From positions 1,178,001-1,242,000 of the forward strand of contig NZ_CP010515.1 of assembly GCF_003431325.1 (NCBI RefSeq): a stretch of DNA of 64,000 nt, read 5' to 3'. The notes under the pieces were generated by a model, which worked only from the letters and a program-made list of their open reading frames with translations, ran no database searches and had not been told where the DNA came from. Origin of the DNA: Acidilobus sp. 7A (GTDB taxonomy: Archaea > Thermoproteota > Thermoprotei_A > Sulfolobales > Acidilobaceae). Made by a program: the position numbers and the translations under genes. How positions within the stretch are numbered: position 1 is the first letter of the stretch; each line of letters begins with the position of its first letter. Below, piece by piece: positions 33,510 through 42,467 of this stretch.

Positions 33510-33890
33510 GTGAAGTTTGGAAGCTCCTCCGAGGTCCCAGCGCAGGACGTCTCCCAGCTGCTCCCTGGCACGAGGGGGGTCTACGTCCAGTGGCTCGTGA
33601 GCAGGGCTGACGGCTCGGAGAAGATTGCCCTGAGGAGGTTCCTGGTCAAGCCGCATGCCATCATGCCTTATCACAAGCACAAGTACGTGGAGGCTGTCTT
33701 CATGCTCAGGGGCAGGCTCAAGGTTAACATAAACGGCATTGAGAGGGTGCTTGGCCCTGGGGACTTCTTCTACACGGGGCCCTATGAGCCCCACAGCATA
33801 GAGAACCCCTCTGACGAGGAGGCAGAGTTCATCTGTGCCATCAGCTATGAGGACGACATGTCCCTTCAGCCGGTGGAGCGGGGGCCTTAA
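33510..33890 (+). CDS. Cupin-domain protein
   Basis: 126-residue single-cupin protein. Metal-site motif 1 reads HKHKYVEAVFMLRGRLKVNING (the H-x-H with Glu), and motif 2 GPGDFFYTGPYEPHSIENPS with its histidine. Such small archaeal cupins can be sugar isomerases, dioxygenase-like or sensor proteins; the metal-binding triad is complete so an enzyme is possible. It starts ATG/GTG at 33510 and is followed by an inverted repeat and the sugar ABC operon, which suggests a carbohydrate-linked role. Confidence 0.75.
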   Translation: MKFGSSSEVPAQDVSQLLPGTRGVYVQWLVSRADGSEKIALRRFLVKPHAIMPYHKHKYVEAVFMLRGRLKVNINGIERVLGPGDFFYTGPYEPHSIENPSDEEAEFICAISYEDDMSLQPVERGP

Positions 33891-33924
33891 TGGCGCCACT
33901 TCTTTCAAAAAGTTAATAAGAAAA

Positions 33925-33948
33925 CCTATTTTTAGTTTCATAAATAGG
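33925..33948. promoter_or_regulatory. Inverted repeat between cupin and glc operon
   Basis: CCTATTT (33925-33931) and AAATAGG (33942-33948), perfect 7-bp arms. Could be an operator of the glc operon or an end-of-transcript hairpin after the cupin. Confidence 0.3.
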
Positions 33949-33987
33949 AGTTAACGAGTTATTTAAAAGCGTTAGCGGCGCTATGCC

Positions 33988-34028
33988 TTTAATTATAACC
34001 GTAAAAAGCCTAGCTTCTATAGAGAAGC
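33988..34028 (+). promoter_or_regulatory. glc operon promoter with overlapping inverted repeat
   Basis: TATA box TTTAATTATAA (33988-33998) predicts a start near 34018-34022. Directly over that point lies GCTTCTATAGAGAAGC (34013-34028, arms GCTTC/GAAGC), where a repressor would block initiation. Confidence 0.45.
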
Positions 34029-34043
34029 CTGCGGTGTGGAGCG

Positions 34044-35639
34044 GTGCACACCTCTAGGCGTTCTGTAAGTGGTACAGTAATAGCTATAATCGTGATTGTA
34101 GTAGTTGTAGTGGCTGCGGTAGGAGGCTACGCCGCCTACCTGGCCACCAGGCATCACCCTGTGACAACTACGACGACTACAACTACGACGACGACTACTG
34201 TAACGACTCCCGTAACTACGACAACTACCACGCCGGTAACGTCAGTTACGTTCTACACCTGGTGGTCAACTGAGGGCAAGATAGCGCTGAACCACTTCAT
34301 ACCTGTGTTCGAGCAGTACAACCCGCCGTACACGGTCTCCCTTGAAATAATACCCGGTGCCGGCGGCACCAACGCGAAGTTCACAATAGTTGGCATGATG
34401 GAGGCTGGAAAGCCTCCGGCCGCCTTCCAGGTGCACTTCGGCCCTGAGATGGCGTCCTACGCGCTGATAACCTCACCTAAGGACTTCGTCAACTTCACCC
34501 CAATAGCAGTTAAGATGGGCCTGTGGACCGGGGCCGTCACCGAGGCCCTCCTCAGCGGCACATTCAATGGCAGCATGCTCTCAATGCCAGTGAACGTGCA
34601 CAGAGGGGACCTGCTATACATCAACATAAAGCTGCTCAGGGAGTATAACCTGCCCCTGCCCACAAACCTCAGCACCCTGATATACGACACCGTGCAGCTG
34701 GCGCAGCACGGAGTGACGCCCTGGATGGTTCCAGGGGCTGATGGCGGCTGGGACCAGCTCAACCTGTGGGAGGACATATTCCTGTCCCTCGCAGTTCAGA
34801 AGTATGGCCTAGCCGGCGGCGCTAGGCTCTACAATGAGTTCGCCTATGGCACTATAGACCTTGCTAACACCTCAATACAGCAGCTCATCAACGAGACTGA
34901 CGAACTCTTCGTCAACTTCACCTCATATGATTACCCAGGCTGGCAGAGCCTGACCTGGACCCAGGGGCTGAGCGACCTGATAGAGGGCAATGTGGCCTTC
35001 CAGGCGAACGGGGACTGGCTCACTAACTACGCCTACGACTTCTACAACGTAACAACGTACCCAGCAGTTGAGCCCTACATAAGCTGGCCCAACGTGACCG
35101 TCGTCGTTGAGCCGTTCCCAGGGACCAACGGCACCTATGCCCTAGTGATAGACTCCGTTGGCGTACCGCAGCCCTACCCGACCACCGAGGCAGGCATAAA
35201 GCTGGCTGAGTTCTGGGCCTCCTACCTTGGGCAGGAGACCTGGACTAAGTGGAAGGCCACAACCTACTGGAAGAACGCCACGGACTACTTCAACACCCCA
35301 GAGCAGTGGTGGAGTCACGAGCAGCTGGTGAGCACGCCTGCCGACCAGTTCGTGTACCAGCTCTCCGACGGAGGCCTCTTCGATGACGTCTTCGGCTCCT
35401 GGATAGCGCAGCTGCTGGCACTGCAGGAGACGGGCTCCGCCTACATACCTGCATACAACGCACAGCTCGCCTCACTAGTTCACAGCGAGTGCAATGACTG
35501 GGTTGCCGCCGGCAAGATAGGCCTCGGCTACCTGGGCATAGCAGGGCAGCCGTTCGCCGGCTACGTGCCGCCGTGGGTCATAGTGCCAGGGTACTACTTC
35601 AACTCAAGCTACGTCTGCCCGACCTACACTCTCCCATGA
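34044..35639 (+). CDS. glcS: Sugar ABC transporter substrate-binding protein (GlcS-like)
   Basis: Extracellular binding protein, 531 residues, anchored by one N-terminal hydrophobic segment (residues 9-33) and joined by a Thr/Val/Pro-rich linker (about residues 42-68, many consecutive Thr) to a family-1 sugar-binding domain. TFYTWWSTEGKIALNHFIPVFEQYNPPYTV and the repeated aromatic pockets resemble Sulfolobus GlcS (glucose). The linker is encoded by an ACT/ACG trinucleotide tract. The GTG start is preceded by GGTGTGGAG. The downstream permeases and ATPase complete the importer. The exact sugar (glucose, galactose or mannose) is not determined. Confidence 0.87.
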   Translation: MHTSRRSVSGTVIAIIVIVVVVVAAVGGYAAYLATRHHPVTTTTTTTTTTTTVTTPVTTTTTTPVTSVTFYTWWSTEGKIALNHFIPVFEQYNPPYTVSLEIIPGAGGTNAKFTIVGMMEAGKPPAAFQVHFGPEMASYALITSPKDFVNFTPIAVKMGLWTGAVTEALLSGTFNGSMLSMPVNVHRGDLLYINIKLLREYNLPLPTNLSTLIYDTVQLAQHGVTPWMVPGADGGWDQLNLWEDIFLSLAVQKYGLAGGARLYNEFAYGTIDLANTSIQQLINETDELFVNFTSYDYPGWQSLTWTQGLSDLIEGNVAFQANGDWLTNYAYDFYNVTTYPAVEPYISWPNVTVVVEPFPGTNGTYALVIDSVGVPQPYPTTEAGIKLAEFWASYLGQETWTKWKATTYWKNATDYFNTPEQWWSHEQLVSTPADQFVYQLSDGGLFDDVFGSWIAQLLALQETGSAYIPAYNAQLASLVHSECNDWVAAGKIGLGYLGIAGQPFAGYVPPWVIVPGYYFNSSYVCPTYTLP

Positions 35640-35656
35640 TTTAAATAAATAAGTGA

Positions 35657-35684
35657 CTTTTCTAATCTTTTTCTTGTTTTTTAA
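35657..35684 (+). terminator. T-rich terminator after glcS
   Basis: CTTTTCTAATCTTTTTCTTG followed by TTTTTTAAACC is a poly-U type archaeal terminator. Partial termination here would give an excess of binding protein over permease mRNA. Confidence 0.45.
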
Positions 35685-35759
35685 ACCTTTCAGCTAGCCA
35701 AAGGTGTGTTTATAACCCCCTATAGCTCATCTCGCTTAAGTAGAGGCGAGAGGGCTTCT

Positions 35760-36680
35760 ATGAAGAAGGGCCATGGCGAGGAAGCTAAAGCCAAAACTAA
35801 GGAGGGGAAGGGTATCGGCAAGAGTTACATTCAGCTGGGCCTTATGGTGTTGCCTACCCTCTTCTTCAGCGCGTTCCTTATCTACATAGTTGCTTGGAAC
35901 CTGTGGCTCTCAACGCTTAACTGGTCGCTGCTTCACAGCAAGCCCTCCTTCGTTGGTTTTGGAACGTACGCAGCCGTCTTTAAGGGCCTCTTCTTTAAGG
36001 TCTCCATTTACCATTCAATGATATTCTCCATTGGCCTGGTGGCCATAGGCGACGCCGTCGGCCTCCTGCTGGCTGGCCTTCTGTACTACCTTCCTAACAC
36101 CCAGCGCGCCGTCTACCTCTCAATCTTCCTCTACCCGATTGCCATTTCTATGGCGACCAACGGCCTCATATGGGACTGGCTCTTTAACCCAGAGCTCGGC
36201 TTCGGCTGGCTCACGTCGCACATAGGCCTACCCCGCCTGAACCCGCTGGCAACGGCCACCTCCACGACGCTTTCTATGTTCCTTGTGGAGTTTTGGGCCT
36301 ACACAGGCCTCGCCGTGCTGTTCTACCTCGCCTCCTTCATGAGCGTTGACAAGTCCATAGTTGAGGCGGCAAGGATAGACGGCGCTGGTGGCTCTAAGAT
36401 ACTCTTCAGGATACTTGTGCCAAACTCCATGAACGGCTTCATCGTTGCGACCGCGCTACTCTTCCTCTTCTCCTTCAGGATGTTCAGCCTGCCATTTGTA
36501 ATAGGTGGAGGACCTACGAACCTGGACCTCATGACGCTGGTTGAGTACGTCTATTACCAGTTCTACACGGAGTTCTTCAGCGAGTCAGCGGCCGCCTCGA
36601 CAATTATCACTGCAATAGCGGCGGCCGTCATTATACCATATGCTGTTTATGGCATCAGGAAGTGGGTAATGAGGGGGTGA
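35760..36680 (+). CDS. glcT: Sugar ABC transporter permease (GlcT-like)
   Basis: Inner-membrane subunit, about 306 residues from ATG 35760; an upstream in-frame start at 35706 would lie in the promoter region. Six hydrophobic segments are seen. The EAA cytoplasmic loop that contacts the ATPase is clear: VEAARIDGAGGSKILFRILVPNSMNGF, near residues 200-225. The protein begins with a basic lysine-rich cytoplasmic N-terminus. It belongs to the family MalF/UgpA type and pairs with the next gene. Confidence 0.88.
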   Translation: MKKGHGEEAKAKTKEGKGIGKSYIQLGLMVLPTLFFSAFLIYIVAWNLWLSTLNWSLLHSKPSFVGFGTYAAVFKGLFFKVSIYHSMIFSIGLVAIGDAVGLLLAGLLYYLPNTQRAVYLSIFLYPIAISMATNGLIWDWLFNPELGFGWLTSHIGLPRLNPLATATSTTLSMFLVEFWAYTGLAVLFYLASFMSVDKSIVEAARIDGAGGSKILFRILVPNSMNGFIVATALLFLFSFRMFSLPFVIGGGPTNLDLMTLVEYVYYQFYTEFFSESAAASTIITAIAAAVIIPYAVYGIRKWVMRG

Positions 36681-36685
36681 TGTAA

Positions 36686-37537
36686 ATGGCCTCATACAGG
36701 ACTAGGCTCGCTAAGTATGTGATCCTCCAGCTGGTTGGCGCGATTGCGATAATATTCTGGCTCACACCCCTTTACGCCATGTTAATTGACGGCTTCAAGA
36801 CAAACTTTGAGGCTACTGTAACGTCAGTGTTCCAGCCGCCTGTAAGGCCTACGCTATCTGCGTACATAGCTGTCTGGAACAGCATGAAGTTGCCTCTGAT
36901 TAACAGCCTGATAGTAACGGTCCCGGTCACGCTGCTCTCGGGGGTACTTGGAACTATGGGGGCCTACTTCTTCTACGTGCTCGGGGAGAAGCACCCAATA
37001 GTAGGCAACACCGGCTTCTCAGTGATATCCCTGGCCACGTTCCTCCCCGTGGAGTCAGTGTTCCTGCCGCTCTACCGGTTCGAATACGCCTCGCACATGG
37101 TGAACACCTACTGGGGGCTGATGTTTGCTTACCTGCTCTTCTACATCCCCACCGCGGCGCTCCTCATGTCAATATTCATGCCAGTGGTGCCCAGGTACCT
37201 GATAGAGGCGGCAAGGATAGACGAGGCCGACCACTGGACCATTTTCTGGAAGGTCGTGTTCCCCCTTATAGTGCCTGGCTTCCTTTCAACGCTGATCTTC
37301 GTCTTCGTTATGTCGTGGAACAACTTCTTCCTGCCGCTCACCCTGACCACGACGCCATCTATGAGAATGGTGCCCGTGGAGGAGAGGTACTTCACTGGCG
37401 GCTATGGAACCCTTTACAACGAGACCTACGCCGCCGCCGTTCTAGCCTCAATAGTGCCCCTGGCAGTCTTCATAGTCCTCGGAAGGTACTTTATACGCGG
37501 GCTCGCCGCCCTGGGAGGCGGAGCTAAGGGGGTGTAA
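36686..37537 (+). CDS. glcU: Sugar ABC transporter permease (GlcU-like)
   Basis: 283-residue second permease (MalG/UgpE type) with six membrane segments. The EAA loop is IEAARIDEADHWTIFWKVVFPLIVPGFLSTLIF near residue 170-200. Its start is 5 bp after the glcT stop, so the two permeases are co-translated. It ends GLAALGGGAKGV and glcV begins three bases later. Confidence 0.88.
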   Translation: MASYRTRLAKYVILQLVGAIAIIFWLTPLYAMLIDGFKTNFEATVTSVFQPPVRPTLSAYIAVWNSMKLPLINSLIVTVPVTLLSGVLGTMGAYFFYVLGEKHPIVGNTGFSVISLATFLPVESVFLPLYRFEYASHMVNTYWGLMFAYLLFYIPTAALLMSIFMPVVPRYLIEAARIDEADHWTIFWKVVFPLIVPGFLSTLIFVFVMSWNNFFLPLTLTTTPSMRMVPVEERYFTGGYGTLYNETYAAAVLASIVPLAVFIVLGRYFIRGLAALGGGAKGV

Positions 37538-37539
37538 CC

Positions 37540-38643
37540 ATGGCGTCGGTGAGAACAGAGAACCTCAAGAAGATATTCAAAAAGAGCAAGTCAGAGGTCC
37601 ACGCAGTTGACGGCATAACCCTCACAATACCGGACGGACAGGCCTTCGGGGTCCTCGGCCCCAGCGGCCACGGCAAGACAACATTCCTGAGGCTGGTGGC
37701 AGGCCTTGAGGTCCCAACTGACGGCAACATCTACTTTGACGATGACCTTGTGTCAGCCCCCGGGAGAATTGTAGTCGAGCCAGAGCACAGAGGCATAGCC
37801 ATGGTGTTCCAGCTCTGGGCCCTCTACCCTAACATGACAGTTTACGACAACATAGCCTTCCCGCTCCGCAACGCCGGCGTGCCCAAGAGCGAGGTAGACA
37901 AGAGGGTCAGGGAGATAGCTGAGGAGCTCGGCCTCACCAGGGTGCTTGACCACTACCCTAGGGAGATAAGCGGGGGCCAGATGCAGAGGACAGCAATAGC
38001 GAGGGCCCTGGTAAAGAACCCAAGGGTGCTCCTGCTCGACGAGCCCTTCAGTAACCTGGACGCTGCCATGAGGGACGGGGCCAGGGCCCTGGTGAGGAGG
38101 ATCCAGAGGGAGAGGAAGCTGACCACGATAATAGTGTCCCACGACCCGGCGGACATATTCTCAATAGCAGAGGTGGCAGGGGTCATAATTAACGGCAAGC
38201 TAGTGCAGGTGGCCCCGCCAACTGAGATATATGACAAGCCAGCCAATGAGACGGTGGCAAAGCTGGGAGGCGATATAAACGTTATAGATGTCAAGGTCTC
38301 TGATGGGATTATTTACATCTCAAACTCGGTCAAGCTGCCGTCGCCGATCCCCAAGCTGGAGGGTAAGTTCAGGCTCGGAATTAGGCCCGAGGACCTCATG
38401 TTGAGCGACTCGACAGACGCGCCTGGGATGACCCTAGTGGGCAGGTTTAAGGTGAAGGTTTCAAGCTACGTCGCTGGCATATTTAGGACCCTAGTCTCGC
38501 CAACCGACGATGACTCCATAGAGATACTTGTTAACACCAATGGTTACGTAGAGCCAGGGTCTGAGAAGAACCTGCTCGTGAGGCTCCCTAAGGTTAAGGT
38601 CTTCAGTGAGAAGGGCGAGAGCCTGACGTTGGCCAGATCCTGA
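37540..38643 (+). CDS. glcV: Sugar ABC transporter ATP-binding protein (GlcV-like)
   Basis: 367-residue ATPase with an N-terminal nucleotide-binding domain and a C-terminal MalK-type regulatory OB domain. Seen: Walker A GPSGHGKTTFLRL near residue 41, Q-loop MVFQLWALYPNMTVYDNIAFPLR, signature ISGGQMQRTAIARALVKNPRVLLLDEPFSNLDA with Walker B and D-loop, H-loop IIVSHDPADIF, and C-terminal FRLGIRPEDLML. Note GHGKT where GSGKT/GCGKT is usual. It drives sugar import through GlcT/GlcU. Confidence 0.9.
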   Translation: MASVRTENLKKIFKKSKSEVHAVDGITLTIPDGQAFGVLGPSGHGKTTFLRLVAGLEVPTDGNIYFDDDLVSAPGRIVVEPEHRGIAMVFQLWALYPNMTVYDNIAFPLRNAGVPKSEVDKRVREIAEELGLTRVLDHYPREISGGQMQRTAIARALVKNPRVLLLDEPFSNLDAAMRDGARALVRRIQRERKLTTIIVSHDPADIFSIAEVAGVIINGKLVQVAPPTEIYDKPANETVAKLGGDINVIDVKVSDGIIYISNSVKLPSPIPKLEGKFRLGIRPEDLMLSDSTDAPGMTLVGRFKVKVSSYVAGIFRTLVSPTDDDSIEILVNTNGYVEPGSEKNLLVRLPKVKVFSEKGESLTLARS

Positions 38644-38675
38644 CCTCAATGTAAGCTTTAAGCCTCAAATGCCAG

Positions 38676-38749
38676 AAGCTTTTGTAGTGATGTAACGACG
38701 GTAAGCTGAGCGACAGGCGATGAAGAGCGTTCACCCTTACTGAAGCTTT
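38676..38749 (+). ncRNA. Candidate C/D box guide sRNA
   Basis: Between glcV and the L7Ae gene: C box GTGATGT (38687-38693), a 12-nt guide, D' box CTGA (38706-38709), a 7-nt spacer, C' box GCGATGA (38717-38723), a 16-nt guide, D box CTGA (38740-38743). AAGC/GCTT outside C and D can form the terminal stem. This order and spacing match archaeal 2'-O-methylation guides. C and C' boxes deviate by one base each from the RUGAUGA consensus. Targets would be complementary to AACGACGGTAAG and AGCGTTCACCCTTA; I could not test for matches in rRNA or tRNA. Confidence 0.5.
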
Positions 38750-38847
38750 GCACTATTGTGAGCCTTCTTTTATGTCATCGGTTTCCCTCGTTATCTTTTT
38801 AATCCCAAGTCCCCGCAGGTCCCCTGAACCCAGGAGGAGGATGAAGG

Positions 38848-39231
38848 GTGTCGAAGCCCGATTACGTGCTGTTTGAGGTCCCAGACGACCTAGCTGAGGA
38901 CGTGTATAAGCTGGTTACGAAGGCCAGGGAATCTGGCAAGTTAAAGAAGGGCACAAATGAGACTACGAAGGCTGTGGAGCGCGGCGTTGCAAAGCTAGTT
39001 GTAATAGCCACTGACGTCGACCCGCCTGAGATAGTTGAGCACCTGCCGTTGCTCTGCGACAGCAAGAAGATACCGTTCGTCTACGTCCCAAGCAAGAAGA
39101 GGCTTGGGGAGGCCGCCAAGATAGACGTGGCGGCGGCCAGCATAGCAATTGTTGACCCAGGCGAGGGGGCGGAGGACCTCAAGAAGATAGTCGACAGGGT
39201 CAAGGACCTTAGGGCTAAGTCCGGCAAGTGA
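38848..39231 (+). CDS. rpl7ae: Ribosomal protein L7Ae
   Basis: 127-residue kink-turn RNA-binding protein, a component of the large ribosomal subunit, of C/D and H/ACA guide RNPs and of RNase P in archaea. The core [58 protein letters not shown] is present. It begins with GTG behind GGAGGATGAAGGG and leads the ribosomal operon 12 bp before rps13. The candidate C/D sRNA is about 100 bp upstream, so the RNA and its protein partner may be linked. Confidence 0.93.
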   Translation: MSKPDYVLFEVPDDLAEDVYKLVTKARESGKLKKGTNETTKAVERGVAKLVVIATDVDPPEIVEHLPLLCDSKKIPFVYVPSKKRLGEAAKIDVAAASIAIVDPGEGAEDLKKIVDRVKDLRAKSGK

Positions 39232-39243
39232 GGTAAGTAAGGC

Positions 39244-39765
39244 ATGCCAAAGGGTGAGCCTGCAACCTTTACTCAGGTCGTAAGGATAGCCAACACCGAC
39301 GTGCCCGGTGAGGACACGCTAATCTACGGCCTTTCAAGGATTAAGGGTATAGGCTACACCACGGCGCTTGCCATAGCAAGAAAGCTTGGCGTAGATCCTA
39401 CCACGCACATAGGGTACCTGCCCCCCGACCTCCTGAAGAAGCTCGAGGATGCCATTAACGACCTGACGCGCCTTAGCCTGCCCCCGTGGCTTTATAACAG
39501 GAGAAAGGACTATGAGACGGGCCAGGACAAGCATCTAGTTGGCGCAGAGCTGATGTTTGCAGCGAGACACGACATAGACAGGGAGATAAGGATGAGCTCG
39601 TGGAAAGGCGTTAGGCACAAGCTGGGCTATAAGGTGAGGGGTCAGAAGACCCGCACAACCGGCAGGACTGGTATGACAGTAGGTGTCAAGAGAGCAGCTG
39701 CTCTCCCAGGCGCTGGAGGAGAGGGCGGCAAGGTGAGTGGCAGTGGGGGATCCCAGGAAAAGTAG
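39244..39765 (+). CDS. rps13: 30S ribosomal protein S13
   Basis: Archaeal S13, a small-subunit head protein that contacts the tRNA. 173 residues. [35 protein letters not shown] is the helix-hairpin-helix region; [23 protein letters not shown] is the rRNA-binding motif. A Gly/Ser-rich tail of about 25 residues after the core is extra. It overlaps the S4 gene by about 23 nt, typical of the compact operon. Confidence 0.93.
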   Translation: MPKGEPATFTQVVRIANTDVPGEDTLIYGLSRIKGIGYTTALAIARKLGVDPTTHIGYLPPDLLKKLEDAINDLTRLSLPPWLYNRRKDYETGQDKHLVGAELMFAARHDIDREIRMSSWKGVRHKLGYKVRGQKTRTTGRTGMTVGVKRAAALPGAGGEGGKVSGSGGSQEK

Positions 39766-40276
39766 GCGTAGGTGGATAAGCCCAGGACATCCATGGATTA
39801 AGGACAGGCTCCAGCATGAGCTGGAGCTGATAGGAAAGTACGGGCTGAGGAACAAGAAGGAGGTCTGGATAGCTGAGTCAGTAGTCAGGAACTTCAGGCT
39901 CAGGGCGAGATCGCTGCTGGCCTTGCCAGAGCAGGAGAGGTCCACAGCTGCTAAGAGCCTGCTCGACGCCCTCTACAGGCTTGGGCTCGTCGGCAAGGAC
40001 GCCGTGCTAGACGACGTCCTGGGCCTCACGGCCGAGAACGTCCTCGAGAGGAGGCTCCAGACGCTGGTCTATAGGAAGGGTCTGGCGAAGACCCTGCACC
40101 AGGCAAGGCAGATGGTAGTGCACGGCCACATAGCCATTAATGGAAGGCGCGTCACCAGTCCAGGCTACCTGGTGCCTCGCGACGAGGAGGACAAGATAGA
40201 AATAGCCCCAGGGAGCCCGCTGAGGGCGGCCCAGGAGCAGCAGGTGGGTGGTCAGAGTGTCGCTCAGGGAGCTTAA
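39743..40276 (+). CDS. rps4: 30S ribosomal protein S4
   Basis: Archaeal S4, 178 residues from GTG 39743 (GTG GGG GAT CCC, reading M-G-D-P), which matches the conserved [11 protein letters not shown] beginning; a GTG at 39737 is possible but less likely. The S4 RNA-binding domain appears in the [44 protein letters not shown] region. The stop lies inside the S11 gene start. Confidence 0.93.
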   Translation: MGDPRKSRRRWISPGHPWIKDRLQHELELIGKYGLRNKKEVWIAESVVRNFRLRARSLLALPEQERSTAAKSLLDALYRLGLVGKDAVLDDVLGLTAENVLERRLQTLVYRKGLAKTLHQARQMVVHGHIAINGRRVTSPGYLVPRDEEDKIEIAPGSPLRAAQEQQVGGQSVAQGA

Positions 40277-40652
40277 GTGGGGCGTGGCCCACATCTACAG
40301 CAGCTTCAACAACACCATAATACACATAACAGATATGAGTGGCGCCGAGACGGCGGCAAGGGTATCAGGGGGCATGGTGGTTAAGGCTGACAGAGAAAAG
40401 CCCTCGCCCTACGCAGCTATGATAGGTGCTGCCAGGGCCGCCCAGACAGCGATGGACAGGGGAATATCTGCCATCCACATAAAGGTGAGGGCCCCTGGAG
40501 GCCATGGACCTAAGACGCCTGGGCCCGGCGCCCAGGCTGCAATAAGGGCCCTGGCCAGGGCCGGCTTCGTAGTAGGCAGAATAGAGGACGTGACCCCAGT
40601 ACCCCACGACACCACAAGAAGGCCAGGCGGCAGGAGAGGAAGGAGGGTCTGA
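40248..40652 (+). CDS. rps11: 30S ribosomal protein S11
   Basis: Archaeal S11 of the small-subunit platform, 134 residues. Signatures: [59 protein letters not shown] and [24 protein letters not shown] at 40248 (M-V-R-V) or 40257 (M-S-L-R) are both possible starts. The gene overlaps S4 by 29 nt. Confidence 0.93.
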   Translation: MVRVSLRELKWGVAHIYSSFNNTIIHITDMSGAETAARVSGGMVVKADREKPSPYAAMIGAARAAQTAMDRGISAIHIKVRAPGGHGPKTPGPGAQAAIRALARAGFVVGRIEDVTPVPHDTTRRPGGRRGRRV

Positions 40653-40738
40653 GGGGGCCTACCACCTTTGCTATTTTATTTTCTGCATTATTTAAAATAC
40701 TTTAAGCTTTTCCTCTCGCGCTGAAGCCCTTTCGACAC

Positions 40739-40748
40739 CCTTAATAAC
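40739..40748 (+). promoter_or_regulatory. Candidate TATA box before rpoD
   Basis: CCTTAATAAC, about 33 bp before the ATG, in the 128-bp AT-rich gap that separates S11 from rpoD. GGAG precedes the start codon. A second AT-rich TTTAAAATAC sits at 40691. Confidence 0.4.
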
Positions 40749-40780
40749 TGAGCGACCTTTCTAACTGCAGGGAGAATGCA

Positions 40781-41641
40781 ATGGCTGAACAGAAGGTCGA
40801 CATAGTGGAGCTCAGCGGCAGCAGAATTACTGTTACCATGGAGGGCTTCCCAGTGGCCTACGGCAACGCTCTAAGGCGCCTCGCGCTGTCGGATGTCCCC
40901 ACAATGGCTGTCGACTTCGCGTACTTCTACGACAATGAGAGCAGCGTCTATGATGAAATCATAGCGCACAGGCTGGGCCTAGTGGTCCTCAAGTCTGATG
41001 AGGCCCTGAGGAAGTACGGCCAGCCCGAGGAGTGCGCTGGCGCCAGCGAGAGTGACTCCCACTGCTACGCCCAGGTCTACCTTGAGTACGAGGTACCTCC
41101 AAGCTCCTCCAGCGGCGTTTACGTTAAGGCCTCAGACCTTAAGATCTCAGACCCCGACGTGAAGCCAGTCTACCCAGACACCCCTATAGTTTACCTGGCC
41201 CCGGGCCAGAGGATACACTTAGCGGCCTACGCCAGGCTCGGGAGGGGCTACGAGCACGGCAAGTGGAGCCCAGCCGCAGTGTCGGTCCTCAGGTACTCAG
41301 TCTTCGTTGACTTCAACCCGTCAAAGATGACGAAGGAGTGCCTGGACTGCATCTCAGCCTACCCCGACCTCCTCAGGGCCGCTGAGGAGGGTAAGCCGGG
41401 AAGGCTTGAGCTCAGCTACAAGGAGAACACCAGCGCGCTGAGGTACTGCGAGTCCGAGGCCTGTAGGGGGGCGCTGAGCGTCACCTACGATCCCTCAAAG
41501 CTCTACCTGACCGTTGAGTCTACAGGCGCGCTGGAGCCAGCAAGAATTATATGGGAGGCCACCAGCTGCATAACCAGAAAGACAGATAAGCTGTTAAAGG
41601 AGCTCGATGAGGTGCAGGTTGCGGAGGCTGAGCAGAAGTGA
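40781..41641 (+). CDS. rpoD: DNA-directed RNA polymerase subunit D
   Basis: Archaeal RpoD, homologue of bacterial alpha and eukaryotic RPB3, which dimerises with RpoL for polymerase assembly. 286 residues, close to the Sulfolobus length. [25 protein letters not shown] is the alpha-like motif. The ferredoxin-like insertion carries Cys 187 and 190, plus 223 and 228 (CLDC and CESEAC), so an iron-sulfur or disulfide role is possible although the spacing differs from the C-x2-C-x2-C type. Cys 84 and 95 form another possible pair. Translationally coupled to rpl18e. Confidence 0.92.
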   Translation: MAEQKVDIVELSGSRITVTMEGFPVAYGNALRRLALSDVPTMAVDFAYFYDNESSVYDEIIAHRLGLVVLKSDEALRKYGQPEECAGASESDSHCYAQVYLEYEVPPSSSSGVYVKASDLKISDPDVKPVYPDTPIVYLAPGQRIHLAAYARLGRGYEHGKWSPAAVSVLRYSVFVDFNPSKMTKECLDCISAYPDLLRAAEEGKPGRLELSYKENTSALRYCESEACRGALSVTYDPSKLYLTVESTGALEPARIIWEATSCITRKTDKLLKELDEVQVAEAEQK

Positions 41642-41994
41642 GGAGGGTCGTAACAACAAACGAGGCGCTGCACGAGACTCTCAAGGCGCTCAGGTCGAAG
41701 GCCAGGGAGAGGCCGGTGTTGGACAGGGTCGCTGAGCTGCTCTCAAGGCCTGCTAGGAGGCGCCCCGAGGTCAACCTGAGCAAGATAAACAGGTACGCCT
41801 CTGACGGCGACATAGTGCTGGTGCCAGGCAAGGTGCTGGGGTCCGGGAGGCTGAACAAGAAGGTGACCGTTGCAGCTTTCACTTTCTCGGCCGGGGCAGC
41901 CGAGAAGATAGCTTCGGCCGGCGGAAGAATTTTAACCCTTAGAGACGCGGTCAGCGAGGTGCAGGACTACAGCAAAGTTAAGATAATAGTGTGA
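41638..41994 (+). CDS. rpl18e: 50S ribosomal protein L18e
   Basis: Archaeal/eukaryotic L18e (L15-like fold), 118 residues, of the large subunit. [55 protein letters not shown] is the conserved core. GTG start at 41638 overlaps the rpoD stop (GTGA). Followed by L13 12 bp later. Confidence 0.92.
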   Translation: MRRVVTTNEALHETLKALRSKARERPVLDRVAELLSRPARRRPEVNLSKINRYASDGDIVLVPGKVLGSGRLNKKVTVAAFTFSAGAAEKIASAGGRILTLRDAVSEVQDYSKVKIIV

Positions 41995-42006
41995 GGTGCG
42001 AGCGGC

Positions 42007-42462
42007 TTGCAGACTCAGGCTAACGTTGAGGAGCTGGTGATCGATGGCAGCGGCGCCATATTGGGCAGGCTGGCCTCCTACGTAGCTAAGCAGCTACTCA
42101 GCGGCAAGAGCGTTATAATTGTCAACGCTGACAAGGTCGCTGTAAGCGGTAACCCCACTAGGCTCGTGCAGTTCTACAGAAGCACGGTGCTCAGCGTCAA
42201 GTCACACCTGTCCGAGAAGTGGAGGCCCAAGAGGGCCAGGAACCCGCAGCTGCTGGTCAGGAAGGCCGTGAAGGGCATGCTGCCCAAGAACGACAAGGGG
42301 AGGGAGGCGCTCTCAAGGCTGAAGGTCTTCGTGGGCGTGCCAAAGTGGCTCTCAAATAAGGCTCCCCAGAAGCTGCCCGATATCATGACCGTGGAGAAAC
42401 TAACAAAGTCTAAGTACGCCACACTCGCAGAGATAGCCAGGCAGCTAGGCTGGTCAGGGTGA
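42007..42462 (+). CDS. rpl13: 50S ribosomal protein L13
   Basis: L13, 151 residues. The motif VIDGSGAILGRLASYVAKQLLSGKSVIIVNADKVAVSGNPTRLVQFY is the universal N-terminal half; KAVKGMLPKNDKGREALSRLKVFVGVP is the archaeal type C-terminal half. TTG start at 42007. Its stop overlaps the region where rps9 begins. Confidence 0.92.
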   Translation: MQTQANVEELVIDGSGAILGRLASYVAKQLLSGKSVIIVNADKVAVSGNPTRLVQFYRSTVLSVKSHLSEKWRPKRARNPQLLVRKAVKGMLPKNDKGREALSRLKVFVGVPKWLSNKAPQKLPDIMTVEKLTKSKYATLAEIARQLGWSG

Positions 42463-42467
42463 TATTC

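Noticed and set aside
34163-34245. ACT/ACG trinucleotide tract as a tandem repeat or CRISPR-like array
   Set aside because: It encodes the Thr-rich linker of GlcS in frame; no spacers.
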